DNA of 64,000 nucleotides from positions 245,643 to 309,642 of the forward strand of contig JAEESZ010000001.1 of assembly GCA_016286535.1 (NCBI GenBank), given 5' to 3'. The stretch's first letter is position 1; every line of letters starts with the position of its first letter. The translations under genes were made by a program, and so were the position numbers. The notes below the pieces were generated by a model. That model did no database searches. It worked only from the letters and a program-made list of their open reading frames with translations, and was not told the DNA's origin. Of this stretch, positions 33,575-44,401 are shown piece by piece. Source of the stretch: Treponema sp. (GTDB lineage Bacteria; Spirochaetota; Spirochaetia; Treponematales; Treponemataceae).

Positions 33575-35320
33575 TCAGATATTTAATTTAATTTCATATG
33601 CTATGCCAATATTGATGTTCAGGCCAAAAACAGGGGTATAAACAAACTCCATATATCCCTTTATTCCCCTATAGCCGCCGCCTACTCTTAATGCAGAATA
33701 AAGACTTGAATACCAGGAAGAGTAGGCGTTAAAGAGTCCCATCTTGCCATTCCATAAGATGCTGCCGGAATAGCCTAAGGACAGGTCTGCAAAAACTTCC
33801 ACCGGGATCTTAAAAGGGTAAATACAGAGGCCTGCGCTGCCGTAAAGACTTAGCATGAAGATTTTTGGTTTAGGCAGGGTTGAACTTCCTGCCTGATAAT
33901 TGTAAGGAAAATCTTTTTGAGGGAAGGAAAGTCCCAGATCAAGAAAGCCGCCAAAATAAAAAGGCTGAAGATATTTATAAGTTATATAGCCTGCATTTAA
34001 ATCTATGTTAATACAGTAAGGATCCGGAGAGATTCCGGCCTTTAAGCCAAGGTCAATGTTATCTGCATTTTTATAGCGCAGAACGGTTTCTACCTTACCT
34101 TCTACAATTTCTACAGGAGGTTCTGTAACAATTTTTTCAATCTGAACAGTTTCTTCTTCTTCGTTAATCGTTACAAGGTGATATTCATTTTCCGGAGGTC
34201 TTTTTTCTTCTGAGTTTTCTTCAGCTTTGTTGCGAGCATCATCTTTTTTATTGTCTTCTGAAGAAGCTTTTGCCTGACTTCCTTCCTGCCCGGGAGCCGC
34301 ATCTGGACCTTGACTTTGAATGTTACCTTGAGCCTGGCCTTCTTCCTGTGGTCTTTGCGGCATGTTTGCCATGTTTTCAAGACCTGTTACATTACTTAAT
34401 TCCTGTATGGAGCCCTGCTGGTAGTTATAATATTTTCTTGTATTATTGTTACTTACAAGGATGATGGTTTTTCCGTTTGCACTTACCTCAATTTTTTTAA
34501 TTGCATATTCCAGATGGATTTTATGCACCAGCTGACCTTCAAAGTCAAAAATTCCTGCGGTAAGGCTGTCAATTAAAAGAAGAATATGTTTGTCGTCGCC
34601 GGTAAAAAATGCGTCGTTTGCATACTGGGTATTATACTGGAAGCGGCAGGTTTCCATGTTGTAAAGAATATCCCAGATAATAAGGTTACCGTCTGCATCT
34701 CCGTAAAGAATGTATCTGCTGTCTCTGCTGAAGTTTAAAAAATTAATTGCAGAAGATCCAAGTTCTTCATATTGATTCAAAACCATCTGATTAAAAACAT
34801 CAGATTCATTCATTTGTGTGTAGATTACAATTGTTCCGTTTGAATAACCTGCCGCAATGGAAGTTGCTGATGCATTAAATGCAGCCTTATTTAAGGAAAG
34901 CTCCGGATAATCGTTTGCAGACCAGATAAGTTCATCCAGATTATAATCATAATAAATTATGCTTCCTTCTTCGGTTACAATAAATATCCTGTTTTCCAGT
35001 TTTTCGCCTGCGGGCTGGAATTGCAGTTGTTTTACCGCACTTTCTGTTTCAAGCTTACTAATAATTTGTGAATCTTTTGTACTTACAATGCTTACCGCAT
35101 TTTGTTTTGCGTAGGCAAAAAGGCTGCTGTCTTCGTTCCAGGCATAAACGGAATAAAGGTCCTGATTATCTTCCAGAGTCTGTGCTCCGGATACAGGCTG
35201 TGCTCCGGACATAGTTTGAGTGCCCGCAGAAGTATAAGAATAATCTTCCTGGGCCAGAAGCCTTAAAAGACATAATGATGAGATAAAAAGAAATGAAAAA
35301 AGTTTTTTTAACTGAATCAA
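33575..35320 (-). CDS. Exported WD40-like protein with C-terminal beta-barrel-like domain
   Basis: A 581-residue protein with a signal peptide (MIQLKKLFSFLFISSLCLLRLLAQ). A short repeat (SGAQ) is followed at about 55-315 by WD40/quinoprotein-type blades (NEDSSLFAYAKQNAVSIVSTKD, SRYILYGDADGNLIIWDILY). A polar, low-complexity linker (about 320-375, rich in Gln, Glu, Lys) leads to about 170 residues of amphipathic strands ending KLNI, as in small outer-membrane barrels (GGFLDLGLSF, LYSALRVGGGYRG). A propeller joined to a barrel suggests an outer-membrane protein with a periplasmic or surface propeller. Function unknown; start ATG 35320. Confidence 0.65.
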   Translation of the reverse strand: MIQLKKLFSFLFISSLCLLRLLAQEDYSYTSAGTQTMSGAQPVSGAQTLEDNQDLYSVYAWNEDSSLFAYAKQNAVSIVSTKDSQIISKLETESAVKQLQFQPAGEKLENRIFIVTEEGSIIYYDYNLDELIWSANDYPELSLNKAAFNASATSIAAGYSNGTIVIYTQMNESDVFNQMVLNQYEELGSSAINFLNFSRDSRYILYGDADGNLIIWDILYNMETCRFQYNTQYANDAFFTGDDKHILLLIDSLTAGIFDFEGQLVHKIHLEYAIKKIEVSANGKTIILVSNNNTRKYYNYQQGSIQELSNVTGLENMANMPQRPQEEGQAQGNIQSQGPDAAPGQEGSQAKASSEDNKKDDARNKAEENSEEKRPPENEYHLVTINEEEETVQIEKIVTEPPVEIVEGKVETVLRYKNADNIDLGLKAGISPDPYCINIDLNAGYITYKYLQPFYFGGFLDLGLSFPQKDFPYNYQAGSSTLPKPKIFMLSLYGSAGLCIYPFKIPVEVFADLSLGYSGSILWNGKMGLFNAYSSWYSSLYSALRVGGGYRGIKGYMEFVYTPVFGLNINIGIAYEIKLNI

Positions 35321-35443
35321 TTAAACTCCCGATTGCCTTTTTATAATTTATATTTTTTTCCAAGGGTTGTAAAGATTTTCAGATTTGCACAATTTGATAG
35401 TGTTTTATGCCGAATTTGTGTTTTCTTTACCATACATTTAGAA

Positions 35444-35449
35444 TATAAT
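35444..35449 (+). promoter_or_regulatory. -10 box of cimA, leaderless layout
   Basis: A consensus TATAAT ends seven bases before the ATG at 35457, which has no Shine-Dalgarno sequence. No good -35 hexamer is seen at 17 bp. Confidence 0.4.
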
Positions 35450-35456
35450 TATTCTT

Positions 35457-37028
35457 ATGAAAAAAATTGAGATTCTTGATTCGACATTAAGAGACGGTGC
35501 CCAGGGCGAGGGAGTGAATTTTTCGGTACAGGATAAAATTCATATTTGTCAGGCTCTGGATGAATTGGGAATTCAATATATTGAAGCCGGAAATCCAGGT
35601 TCAAATCCTAAGGATATGGAATTTTTTATGGAAATCAAAAAAAATCCCCTTCCTTATGCAAAAGTCTGTGCCTTTGGTGCAACCCGGCGAAAAAATATCA
35701 GTTGTCAGAAGGACGAAAATCTTTCCTGCCTTTTAGAGGCTCAGACTGATTACGTAGTCATTTTTGGAAAAAGCTGGACCTTCCAGGTAACAGAAATCAT
35801 TAAAACCAGTCTTGAAGAAAACCTCAGAATGATAGAAGAAACCTGCGCCTATCTTAAAGAAAATGGGCGGCATGTTTTTTATGATGCAGAACACTTTTTT
35901 ACAGCCTGGAAAGAAGATAAGGATTATGCCCTGCAGACTATAGAAGCAGCAGTAAGGGGTGGGGCAGAAACCGTCTGCCTTTGCGAAACTAAGGGCGGCT
36001 TTATGATTGACGAATGCCGGGCCGCAGTAAAGGAAGTAGTAAAAAAATACGGTTCTAAAGTTAAAATTGGAATTCATACTCATAATGACTGCGGACTTGC
36101 AGTTGCCAATTCTCTTGTTGCTGTAGAGGAAGGGGCTCTTCAGGTTCAGGGAGTTTTACTGGGCTTTGGAGAAAGAACCGGAAACGCCAATTTAAGCACA
36201 ATTATTCCAAACCTTCAGCTGAAGATGGGCTATTCCTGCATTCCTCAGGAAAATATGGAAAAGCTTACTTCCATCTGTAAAAAAATTGCAGAAATTACAA
36301 ATATCAGCCTGCATCCTCAGAGCCCTTATGTAGGGGCTTCTGCCTTTGCCCACAAGGCCGGCATGCACATTGATGCAGTTTTAAAAAATCCTTTTGCTTA
36401 CGAACATATTGAGCCCGAAGTTGTTGGAAATTCCCGCAAGTTCCTTATGAGCGAGGTAGCGGGCAGGGCAACAATTATAGATAAGATCCAAAAACTTGTT
36501 CCTGGCCTTAAGAAAACCGACAAAATTGTAAATGAAATTATAAAGAAGATTAAAGACCTTGAATTCGAAGGCTATCAGTTTGAAGGGGCCGACGGCTCTT
36601 TTGAACTTCTTGTTTTAAAACTGATGGGTCAGTATAAACCTTTCTTCAAACTTCACTATTACCAGACAAACGGATCTAATCCAAGACCGGAGCCGGGGGT
36701 TTGTTCCTGCGCTCAAATTAAGGTAGAGGTAGACGGTAATTTTGAAATTACAGCAGGAGAAGGAGATGGACCTGTAAACGCCCTTGATATTGCCTTAAGA
36801 AATGCCCTGCAGAGATTTTATCCTATGGTTTCAAAAATCAGGCTGGTGGACTATAAGGTACGTGTTCTTGACGGAAAATCTGCAACAGCGGCTAAGGTTC
36901 GTGTAATTATTGAAAGTACCGATGGTAATGAAAGCTGGACAACTATTGGGGTTTCCTGCGACGTTATTGAAGCTTCATGGATTGCCCTGCAGGATTCTTT
37001 TGAATATAAGCTGATTAAGTCTTTATAA
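35457..37028 (+). CDS. cimA: (R)-citramalate synthase
   Basis: A 523-residue enzyme of the homocitrate/isopropylmalate synthase family. The barrel has DSTLRDGAQGEGVNFS, FGKSWTFQV, ETKGG and the metal-binding IGIHTHNDCGLAVANS; the C-terminal third is the LeuA-type regulatory dimer domain. The SVQDKIHI start and the roughly 520-residue length fit CimA rather than LeuA. It condenses pyruvate with acetyl-CoA to citramalate, the threonine-independent entry to isoleucine, and is usually feedback-regulated by isoleucine through the C-terminal domain. leuB follows at 10 bp. Confidence 0.92.
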   Translation: MKKIEILDSTLRDGAQGEGVNFSVQDKIHICQALDELGIQYIEAGNPGSNPKDMEFFMEIKKNPLPYAKVCAFGATRRKNISCQKDENLSCLLEAQTDYVVIFGKSWTFQVTEIIKTSLEENLRMIEETCAYLKENGRHVFYDAEHFFTAWKEDKDYALQTIEAAVRGGAETVCLCETKGGFMIDECRAAVKEVVKKYGSKVKIGIHTHNDCGLAVANSLVAVEEGALQVQGVLLGFGERTGNANLSTIIPNLQLKMGYSCIPQENMEKLTSICKKIAEITNISLHPQSPYVGASAFAHKAGMHIDAVLKNPFAYEHIEPEVVGNSRKFLMSEVAGRATIIDKIQKLVPGLKKTDKIVNEIIKKIKDLEFEGYQFEGADGSFELLVLKLMGQYKPFFKLHYYQTNGSNPRPEPGVCSCAQIKVEVDGNFEITAGEGDGPVNALDIALRNALQRFYPMVSKIRLVDYKVRVLDGKSATAAKVRVIIESTDGNESWTTIGVSCDVIEASWIALQDSFEYKLIKSL

Positions 37029-37038
37029 GTGGTAAAAA

Positions 37039-38130
37039 ATGGAAAAAACTATTGCTTTAATTCCCGGAGACGGAATTGGTCCTGATGTAGTTAATGAGGC
37101 GGTTAAGGTTTTAGATTCCGTCGCAAAGAAGTTCGGCCATCGCTTTGAGTATAGGGCCGTGGTTGCGGGAGGTGCTGCCATTGACAAGTTTGGAGACCCC
37201 CTTCCTCAAAGCCAGCTGGACCTTTGTCTTAAGGCAGACTCCGTTTTACTGGGTGCAGTAGGCGGCCCTAAATGGGATAATCCCGATTCAGCCTTCCGCC
37301 CGGAAGATGCCCTTCTTGGCCTTAGAAAGGGCTTAAAGGTTTTTGCAAACTTAAGGCCCGCAGTAATTTTTCCCCAGCTTAAAAAAGCCTGCCCATTAAA
37401 AGAAGAAATTATAGGCGACGGCCTTGATATTTTAATTGTAAGGGAATTAACCGGCGGAATCTATTTTGGAAAGCATTTTTTAAGTGATGAGGGCGACTGG
37501 GCCAGCGATGAAGAAAAGTATTCCCGTAAAGAAATTGAGCGCATTGTAAAGCTTGCCTTTGAAGCGGCTTTATTAAGGAACAAAAAGGTTACACTGGTAG
37601 ACAAGGCAAATATCCTGACTTCTTCAAGATTATGGCGTAAGGTAGCAGCAGAACTTTCTAAAGCATATCCTTCTGTAGAATTAAATTATCTTTATGTTGA
37701 TAATGCCGCCATGCAGCTGGTCCGTAATCCTGGTCAGTTTGATGTAATTGTAACTTCAAATATGTTCGGCGATATTCTTTCTGATGAAGCAAGTCAGATT
37801 ACCGGTTCTATTGGTATGCTTCCTTCTGCCTCTATAGGCGACGGTTCAGGTCCCGGTCTTTATGAGCCAATTCATGGTTCTGCTCCAGATATAAGCGGTA
37901 AAAATCTTGCAAATCCCCTTGCAACAATTCTTTCTGCCGCAATGCTTTTGCGTTACGACTTTAAGATGGAAGATGAAGCACTTTGTATAGAAAAGGCTGT
38001 GAACCGGGTTTTAGACGAGGGCTGGCGAACAGCAGATATTGCAGGAGACCTTGAGACTGTAAAAAGAGAGGGAAAACTTATCGGCACAAAAGAGATGGGC
38101 GATTTAGTTTCACAAATCATAAATAATTAA
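37039..38130 (+). CDS. leuB: 3-isopropylmalate dehydrogenase
   Basis: A 363-residue decarboxylating dehydrogenase of normal size. GDGIGPDVV at the N-terminus, [11 protein letters not shown], the substrate motif [24 protein letters not shown] and the NAD-binding [14 protein letters not shown] are present. In leucine synthesis it oxidises 3-isopropylmalate; in the citramalate route it also acts on 3-methylmalate. leuC and leuD are not adjacent. The stop is 28 bp before the cellulase start. Confidence 0.97.
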   Translation: MEKTIALIPGDGIGPDVVNEAVKVLDSVAKKFGHRFEYRAVVAGGAAIDKFGDPLPQSQLDLCLKADSVLLGAVGGPKWDNPDSAFRPEDALLGLRKGLKVFANLRPAVIFPQLKKACPLKEEIIGDGLDILIVRELTGGIYFGKHFLSDEGDWASDEEKYSRKEIERIVKLAFEAALLRNKKVTLVDKANILTSSRLWRKVAAELSKAYPSVELNYLYVDNAAMQLVRNPGQFDVIVTSNMFGDILSDEASQITGSIGMLPSASIGDGSGPGLYEPIHGSAPDISGKNLANPLATILSAAMLLRYDFKMEDEALCIEKAVNRVLDEGWRTADIAGDLETVKREGKLIGTKEMGDLVSQIINN

Positions 38131-38158
38131 ATTGAAAAAAAATAAAGGATGGAAAATT

Positions 38159-39433
38159 ATGAAAAAAATTGGTATTGGAATTACTGTACTTGCAGTTACA
38201 CTTTTGCTTTCTTTGAGCCTTACTTCCTGCAAAAAAAGCCGCAAGGTAAACGGTAATTTAGCAACAGGTTATGTGGGAGCAGATTTTTCTGTAAAAGTAA
38301 AAGTGCCGGATACTTCAAGTAAATTTTTAAAGACAGCTCAGCCAATGGATAAAAACATTACCGCTCTGGAAGTTAGCAAACTGATGGGAAATGGTATTAA
38401 CCTTGGAAATACAATGGAAGCCTACAGAGGCTGGAATCAGTATAAAAACAAAGAAGTTACCTTTTATGAACAGCTCTGGGGTCAGCCTGTAACAAAAGAA
38501 GAAATGTTTAAAGCTATGAAAGAAGCAGGTTTTGACAGCGTTCGTATTCCTGTAGCCTGGACAAATATGATGAATTATGAAGACGGGGATTATGTAATAA
38601 GCGAAAAACTTTTGAACCGTGTTGAACTTATTGTAAACTGGGCATTAAATGCAGGCCTTTATGTAATTATTAATGATCACTGGGACGGTCAGTGGTGGGG
38701 AATGTTTGGTTCCTTAAAAACTGAACAGAGATATCAGGCAGGGGTAATTTATAAGTCAATGTGGACTCAGATTGCAAATCGCTTTAAGAACTACGGCGAT
38801 CACCTTATTTTTGAAAGTGCCAACGAAGAGCTTGGTTCCCGCCTGAATGACGATACAGCCCTTTCTAAAGGCTTAAAGGGAAATCTTTCTCAGTATGAAT
38901 GCTATGACTGTACAAATAAGATTAATCAGTGCTTTGTAGATTTAGTACGTTCAACCGGCGGAAACAACAAATACCGCTTCCTTTTAATTGCCGGCTACAA
39001 CACCGATATTGATGCAACCTGCGAAGTAAGCTATAAAATGCCTGTAGATAAGGTAAAAAACAGACTTTTTGTTTCTGTACATTATTATACTCCTTCAACT
39101 TATTGTATTCTCGATAAGGATGCTTCCTGGGGTAAGGTAAAACGCAGCTGGGGAAGCGAAAAGGAATATGCGGCTATGGAAGCAGATTTTGCCAAAATGA
39201 AGAAATTTACAGATGCAGGTTATGGCGTAATTATTGGAGAATATGGTGTTTCAAGAAATTCTGACCAGACAATTAAGGAAGGAACTGCAGCCTGGATGCA
39301 GAGTGTTGTAGATAATTGTGAAAAGTATAATTATGTTCCAATGCTCTGGGAAACAAATGGTTTCTTTAAAAAGACTGAACCAATGGGCTTTATTGATGAA
39401 GCTATGGCTGCCATCTATAAAAAAGACAATTAA
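38159..39433 (+). CDS. GH5 endoglucanase lipoprotein
   Basis: About 424 residues from ATG 38159, which follows AAAGGATGG; a TTG at 38132 is rejected. The signal peptide ends in a lipobox (LTSC, Cys24), so the enzyme is membrane-anchored. The GH5 barrel has GINLGNTMEA, FDSVRIPVAW, YVIINDHWDG, acid/base Glu223 in ESANEE and nucleophile Glu361 in IIGEYG. It should hydrolyse beta-1,4-glucan such as cellulose. It is placed between leuB and the LRR gene on the same strand, an unusual neighbourhood for a polysaccharidase, and may be read from the cimA promoter. Confidence 0.93.
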   Translation: MKKIGIGITVLAVTLLLSLSLTSCKKSRKVNGNLATGYVGADFSVKVKVPDTSSKFLKTAQPMDKNITALEVSKLMGNGINLGNTMEAYRGWNQYKNKEVTFYEQLWGQPVTKEEMFKAMKEAGFDSVRIPVAWTNMMNYEDGDYVISEKLLNRVELIVNWALNAGLYVIINDHWDGQWWGMFGSLKTEQRYQAGVIYKSMWTQIANRFKNYGDHLIFESANEELGSRLNDDTALSKGLKGNLSQYECYDCTNKINQCFVDLVRSTGGNNKYRFLLIAGYNTDIDATCEVSYKMPVDKVKNRLFVSVHYYTPSTYCILDKDASWGKVKRSWGSEKEYAAMEADFAKMKKFTDAGYGVIIGEYGVSRNSDQTIKEGTAAWMQSVVDNCEKYNYVPMLWETNGFFKKTEPMGFIDEAMAAIYKKDN

Positions 39434-39446
39434 TAGCAAAGAAAAA

Positions 39447-39475
39447 TTGCGAATAGTCGAAAAATAGAGTAAAAT
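39447..39475 (+). promoter_or_regulatory. Promoter of the LRR gene, leaderless layout
   Basis: TTGCGA (39447-39452), 17 bp, TAAAAT (39470-39475), then seven bases to the ATG at 39483. There is no Shine-Dalgarno sequence, so a leaderless mRNA is predicted. Confidence 0.5.
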
Positions 39476-39482
39476 AGTTCAT

Positions 39483-41021
39483 ATGGCATATATTAGAAAA
39501 GATGGACTTATTTATTCAGAAGATTTATTAAATGTTGTTGGAGTTGATGAGGCTTCAGGAGAGTTTTCGGGTACTATTCCTTACGGGGCAGAGACCATTG
39601 ATGACGGGGTTTTCTCTGCCTGTCCTTATGAAGAAATCACCATACCTGATTCGGTAAAAGAGCTTGGAGCCTGCCTTTTTGAAAATTCAGAGGCTTTAAA
39701 AGAGGTAAAACTGCCTTCCTCTCATTCAACTTTAGCCCCTTATTTATTTTCTGGCTGTACATCATTACAAAAGGTTCATATGCCAAATGTGGTTACGGCT
39801 TTTCCTGAAGGGCTTTTTAAAGGCTGTGTTTCCATGCTCGATATTCCTTTTAGAGCAGGAATTCAGGAAATTCCGGAAAGCTGTATAGAAGGCTGTACTT
39901 CAATCAAATCTATAGTTATACCTTCCTCAGTTACTACCATTGGAAAAAGGGCTTTTGCAGACTGTACAAGCCTTGAAACTGTAGTTTTGCCTGCCAAACT
40001 TTACGAACTGGCAGAGGATGCTTTTGAAGGCTGTGATAAAATCCGCAATATCAGGGTGGACGGTGAAAATCATCTTTTTTATGTAAATGAAGATGACGGC
40101 TGCCTTTACGAAAAATCTATTGAAGGCGAGGATAAGTTACGCCTTAAGGTAAATCTCCCTGAACCAAGTAAGGTGGATTTATTCGAAGAAGAAAAAAATC
40201 TTTCTACTAATGAACTGGAATCTTTCTTTACAGATGAGCAGAATGATGATTCTGACGAAAACTGTATAATTGAAGCTTCGGTTGAAGAAGAAAGTGATTT
40301 ACAAAAGGAGACTGTTATGGAAGAAAGTAATAATCATATTGATGATTTATTTGCAGATATCATGGGAGAAGAAAAAGAGCGAAATCAGATTGATGCTTCC
40401 AGTGTTGCAGTAAGTCAGCAGGAAACTCAGGTACTTTCTGAAGTAATGGATGTTATGAAAGATGCTCCAAAGGGACCTGCTGTAACAGATGATGAACTTG
40501 CAAATCTTTTTGCTAATCATGAAGAAAAGACAATCGAAGAACAGCAGCCTGAAGAAACAGATCCAGATGCCTTAGATTCAAAGACTCAAATCTTAATTGA
40601 CAGTGTAGGCTTTAGCAAGGTGATTATTAATCCTGAAGGAAATCCGGAAAAAGAAGAAACAGAACTTTTTGTAATTGCAGAAAATACTGTAACAGACGAA
40701 AACGGAAACGAAGATTTCTCCGAGAAACTTATAAATTGTGCAAGAAAAATCGGCAGAATCCATGAATTCAGAAAAATCATCATGCTTAGTAAACTTCCTT
40801 TAGATAACGAAGAATTTACCCAGTTCTACCATCACTTTATAAATAAAAAGAATGTTCTTCTTGCCTGTTCAGCAGCCGTAGCTTCCCAGCTTTCTGATTA
40901 CAGCAAAAAAATCTGTGACGAATCAAGAATCAGCCTGGACAAGGAAGAATTAAATGAGCAGAGAAAATTCATTTCTATAAAGAGTGATATGCTTATTAAA
41001 CTTGTTATTCGTGATATTTAG
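39483..41021 (+). CDS. BspA-type leucine-rich repeat protein, cytoplasmic
   Basis: A 512-residue protein without a signal peptide. Residues about 25-200 are LRR_5/BspA-type repeats ([54 protein letters not shown]). Residues 220-375 are acidic and low in complexity. Residues about 380-512 form a conserved-looking alpha/beta domain ([36 protein letters not shown]) that I do not recognise. BspA repeats are usually on exported proteins of oral and gut bacteria; the lack of a signal here suggests an intracellular scaffold or partner-binding role. Confidence 0.7.
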   Translation: MAYIRKDGLIYSEDLLNVVGVDEASGEFSGTIPYGAETIDDGVFSACPYEEITIPDSVKELGACLFENSEALKEVKLPSSHSTLAPYLFSGCTSLQKVHMPNVVTAFPEGLFKGCVSMLDIPFRAGIQEIPESCIEGCTSIKSIVIPSSVTTIGKRAFADCTSLETVVLPAKLYELAEDAFEGCDKIRNIRVDGENHLFYVNEDDGCLYEKSIEGEDKLRLKVNLPEPSKVDLFEEEKNLSTNELESFFTDEQNDDSDENCIIEASVEEESDLQKETVMEESNNHIDDLFADIMGEEKERNQIDASSVAVSQQETQVLSEVMDVMKDAPKGPAVTDDELANLFANHEEKTIEEQQPEETDPDALDSKTQILIDSVGFSKVIINPEGNPEKEETELFVIAENTVTDENGNEDFSEKLINCARKIGRIHEFRKIIMLSKLPLDNEEFTQFYHHFINKKNVLLACSAAVASQLSDYSKKICDESRISLDKEELNEQRKFISIKSDMLIKLVIRDI

Positions 41022-41053
41022 AACTATATTATACTTCGAGGTTTAATACTAAA

Positions 41054-42739
41054 ATGAAAAGCGACAACGTAAAAAAAGGTGCAGGACGCGCTCCTCACCG
41101 TTCTCTCTTTTATGCTATGGGCTATACCGACGAGGAACTGGAACGTCCATTAGTTGGTGTATGCTGTGCTAAGAATGAAATTATTCCGGGACACATAGAA
41201 TTAGACAGAATTGCAGAGGCTGTAAAGGCCGGCATCAGAATGGCAGGTGGTACTCCTGTAGAATTCCCTGCAATTGGTGTATGCGATGGTATTGCAATGG
41301 GCCACGAAGGAATGAAATATTCCCTGGTTACAAGAGAATTAATTGCAGATTCCATTGAATGTATGGCAAAGGCTCATCAGTTTGATGCCCTTGTAATGAT
41401 TCCTAACTGCGATAAGATTGTTCCGGGTATGCTTATGGCTGCTGCCAGACTTGATTTACCAACAGTATTCTGTTCCGGTGGTCCAATGATGCCTGGTCAT
41501 CTTCCAAGCCACGAAGAAGGAAATCCTTATTCCGATAAAAATCTTTCTTTAACAGATATGTTTGAAGCAGTAGGTGCCCTTTCTTCAAATAAAATTACAG
41601 AAGAGCAGCTTTGCGAAATGGAAAAGGTTGCCTGCCCGGGCTGCGGTGCCTGTTCAGGAATGTTTACAGCAAACTCTATGAACTGTCTTACAGAGGTAAT
41701 TGGACTTGGTCTTCCTGGAAACGGAACCATACCTGCCGTAAGCGGCCGCAGAATTGCCCTTGCAAAACATGCCGGCATGAAGGTAATGGAGCTTTTTAAT
41801 AAGAATATTACTGCCCGTGCAATGATGACTCAAGATTCCTTTAGAAATGCACTTGCCGCAGATATGGCCATGGGCTGTTCTTCAAATACAATGCTTCATG
41901 TTCCTGCCATTGCTCACGAAGCAGGCCTTACAATTGATTTACATGAAGTAAATGAAATTTCGAACAAGACTCCAAACCTGGTCCACCTTGCTCCTGCAGG
42001 TCATACCTTTATGTGTGAATTTGATGATGCGGGTGGGGTTCAGGCTGTATTAATGGAGCTTGCAAAAAAGAATCTTATTAAAACAGATTTGATTACTGCA
42101 ACAGGAAAAACAATTGCAGAAAATATTAAGAATGTAAGCAACAGAAATCCTGAAATTTTAAGACCAATTGAAAATCCTTTCAGCGATAACGGCGGTCTTG
42201 CAATCCTTTTTGGAAATCTTGCTCCGGACGGAACCGTTGTAAAACGTTCTGCCTGTGCAAAGGAACTTATGCATCACACAGGTCCTGCCCGCGTATTTAA
42301 TGACGAGAGCGAAGCAATGGAAGCAGTTCAAAAACAGCAGATTAAGGCCGGTGATGTTGTTGTAATTCGTTATGAAGGACCAAAGGGTGGCCCTGGTATG
42401 AGGGAAATGCTGGCAGTTACCGCTGCTCTTGCAGGTCAGGGCTTAGACAGGCAGGTTGCCCTTATAACCGACGGACGTTTTTCCGGCGCAACAAGGGGTG
42501 CTTCTCTTGGTCACTGTTCGCCTGAGGCTGCGGTAGGGGGACCTATTGCTCTTGTTCAGGAAGGTGATTTAATTGAACTTGATATAAACAATTATAAAAT
42601 TACCCTTAAGGTTAGCGACGAAGAGCTTGCAAAAAGAAAGGCAAAGTGGGTTTGTCCTGAGCCTAAGGTAAAGACAGGATACCTTGCCCGCTATGCAAAG
42701 CTTGTAAGTTCTGCAGACAAGGGCGCTATACTGGATTAG
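41054..42739 (+). CDS. ilvD: Dihydroxy-acid dehydratase
   Basis: A 561-residue Fe-S enzyme of normal length. The cluster ligands are in [10 protein letters not shown] and [17 protein letters not shown], with [15 protein letters not shown] and GGPGMREML further on. It catalyses the dehydration step shared by isoleucine and valine synthesis. It lies downstream of cimA-leuB in the same direction, separated by the cellulase and LRR genes, and ends at the terminator 42781-42808. GAGG precedes the ATG by a rather long 12 bases. Confidence 0.97.
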   Translation: MKSDNVKKGAGRAPHRSLFYAMGYTDEELERPLVGVCCAKNEIIPGHIELDRIAEAVKAGIRMAGGTPVEFPAIGVCDGIAMGHEGMKYSLVTRELIADSIECMAKAHQFDALVMIPNCDKIVPGMLMAAARLDLPTVFCSGGPMMPGHLPSHEEGNPYSDKNLSLTDMFEAVGALSSNKITEEQLCEMEKVACPGCGACSGMFTANSMNCLTEVIGLGLPGNGTIPAVSGRRIALAKHAGMKVMELFNKNITARAMMTQDSFRNALAADMAMGCSSNTMLHVPAIAHEAGLTIDLHEVNEISNKTPNLVHLAPAGHTFMCEFDDAGGVQAVLMELAKKNLIKTDLITATGKTIAENIKNVSNRNPEILRPIENPFSDNGGLAILFGNLAPDGTVVKRSACAKELMHHTGPARVFNDESEAMEAVQKQQIKAGDVVVIRYEGPKGGPGMREMLAVTAALAGQGLDRQVALITDGRFSGATRGASLGHCSPEAAVGGPIALVQEGDLIELDINNYKITLKVSDEELAKRKAKWVCPEPKVKTGYLARYAKLVSSADKGAILD

Positions 42740-42780
42740 TTATACCGGATTAGTTTTAAGCAAAAAAAGAGTACTTCAAG

Positions 42781-42808
42781 AGCAGTCCCGTATGGGGCTG
42801 CTTTTTTT
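42781..42808 (+). terminator. Intrinsic terminator of ilvD
   Basis: AGCAGTCCC pairs with GGGGCTGCT (one G-T pair) around a GTAT loop, followed by seven T. It lies 41 bp after the ilvD stop, between convergent genes. Confidence 0.9.
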
Positions 42809-42841
42809 ATGAATTTGCGGGAACGGGAAAGCGTAAAAGAT

Positions 42842-44374
42842 CTATTCCTTTACAAAGAACTTTTTAATTACAAAAAGAGTTCCGCCAAGTAAGGCTATGG
42901 CAAAAATCCAGGTAATTATTAATGATGGGACAAGACCGAGTCCCAGGGTAATTCCCTGTATAGCGTAAGCTACGAAAGAAATTACGGCAACTGTCATTGC
43001 GTAAGGTAACTGGGTAGAAACGTGGGCAATGTGTTTGCACTGGGCTCCTGCACTGGCCATAATTGTTGTATCCGAAATAGGGGAGCAGTGGTCACCGCAA
43101 ACTGCACCTGCCATACATGCAGAAATAGAGACAATTCTGATAGCTCCTTCAGGGAAGGCTGCAATACAAATTGGAATTAAGATTGAGAAGGTTCCCCATG
43201 AAGTTCCTGTTGCAAAAGAAAGTACAACTGCAATGATAAAGATTATTGCAGGAAGGAAAATCTTGAAGCCCTGGGCAGAACCGTCAACTACAGATGAAAC
43301 AAACTGTTTTGCCTGTAAAGAATCTGTTGTTCCCTTTAAAGTCCATGCAAGACAAAGAATTAAGATTGCAGGTACCATAGCTTTAAAGCCTTCTGGTAAA
43401 CATTCCATACATTCCTTAAATGAAAGAACTTTTCTGCAAAGATAATAAATAACAGAAATTACAACTGTTGCAATTGAGCCTATAACTAAGCCGACAGAGT
43501 TATCTGAATTAGAGAAGGCAATTATAAAGTTTAAGAATCCTTCTTCGCCTTTTGTAAAGAAGCCGCCGGTATAAATCATTCCGACTACACAAAGAATAAT
43601 TAAAACTACAATTGGTAATACTAAATCAAGAATCTTTCCCTTTGGATTTGCATTTTCAAAGGAATCTGCTGCTTTAGAAACTTCTTCTGCCTGACTTTTT
43701 GCCATAGGACCATAATCAAACTTCATGATTACAAGAATAAACATCATGATGATGGTCAAAATTGCATAATAGTTAAAAGGAATGGCCTTGCAGAATAATT
43801 CAATTCCGTTTTCTCCTTCCGATACAAAGCCTGCAACTGCGGCAGCCCAGGAAGAGATTGGGGCAATAATACATACAGGGGCGGCAGTGGAGTCTATGAG
43901 GTAGGCAAGCTTTTCTTTTGAAACTCCGTGCTTGTCTGTAACGGGTTTCATAACAGAGCCTACTGTAAGACAGTTAAAGTAGTCGTCTACGAAGATTAAA
44001 AGTCCCAGAATAATTGTAGTTATCTGTGCACCCACTTTAGTTTTAATATGTGTGCTTGCCCAGCGGCCAAAAGCAGCTGAACCTCCGGTTTTATTAATTA
44101 AGGCAACCATAGTTCCAAGGATAACCATAAAAATCAGAATACCTATGTTTGTGGCATCTGCAATATTACCGATTAAACCGTCTGAAAAAAGGTGATTGAG
44201 GAAGCCTGAAAATCCTCCTGCCCCTGCAGCAATTGTCCCTGCATCAAGAACAAAAAGAATTGCACCAGAAATAATTCCAATGAACAAAGAAGAATAAACT
44301 TCCTTTGTGCATAAAGCCAGAACAATGGCTACTAATGCCGGAATCATTGCCCAAAATGTACCAATAGTATTCAT
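42842..44374 (-). CDS. NhaC-family Na+/H+ antiporter
   Basis: A 510-residue transporter with about 11-12 hydrophobic helices. Motifs of the NhaC family are visible: LLIFVDDYFNCLTVGSVMKP, APVCIIAPISSWAAAVAGF, FATGTSWGTFSILIPI and GDHCSPISDTTIMASAGAQC. Members exchange Na+ for H+ or malate for lactate. It is the last gene after rnfB (27-bp gap), so it may help convert the ion gradient made by Rnf. The exact substrate cannot be read from the sequence. Confidence 0.92.
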   Translation of the reverse strand: MNTIGTFWAMIPALVAIVLALCTKEVYSSLFIGIISGAILFVLDAGTIAAGAGGFSGFLNHLFSDGLIGNIADATNIGILIFMVILGTMVALINKTGGSAAFGRWASTHIKTKVGAQITTIILGLLIFVDDYFNCLTVGSVMKPVTDKHGVSKEKLAYLIDSTAAPVCIIAPISSWAAAVAGFVSEGENGIELFCKAIPFNYYAILTIIMMFILVIMKFDYGPMAKSQAEEVSKAADSFENANPKGKILDLVLPIVVLIILCVVGMIYTGGFFTKGEEGFLNFIIAFSNSDNSVGLVIGSIATVVISVIYYLCRKVLSFKECMECLPEGFKAMVPAILILCLAWTLKGTTDSLQAKQFVSSVVDGSAQGFKIFLPAIIFIIAVVLSFATGTSWGTFSILIPICIAAFPEGAIRIVSISACMAGAVCGDHCSPISDTTIMASAGAQCKHIAHVSTQLPYAMTVAVISFVAYAIQGITLGLGLVPSLIITWIFAIALLGGTLFVIKKFFVKE

Positions 44375-44401
44375 AAATACCTCACAATTTTTTATATCTT
44401 T

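Noticed and set aside
38132..38158. TTG 38132 as start of the GH5 cellulase
   Set aside because: ATG 38159 has AAAGGATGG upstream and starts a standard lipoprotein signal peptide.
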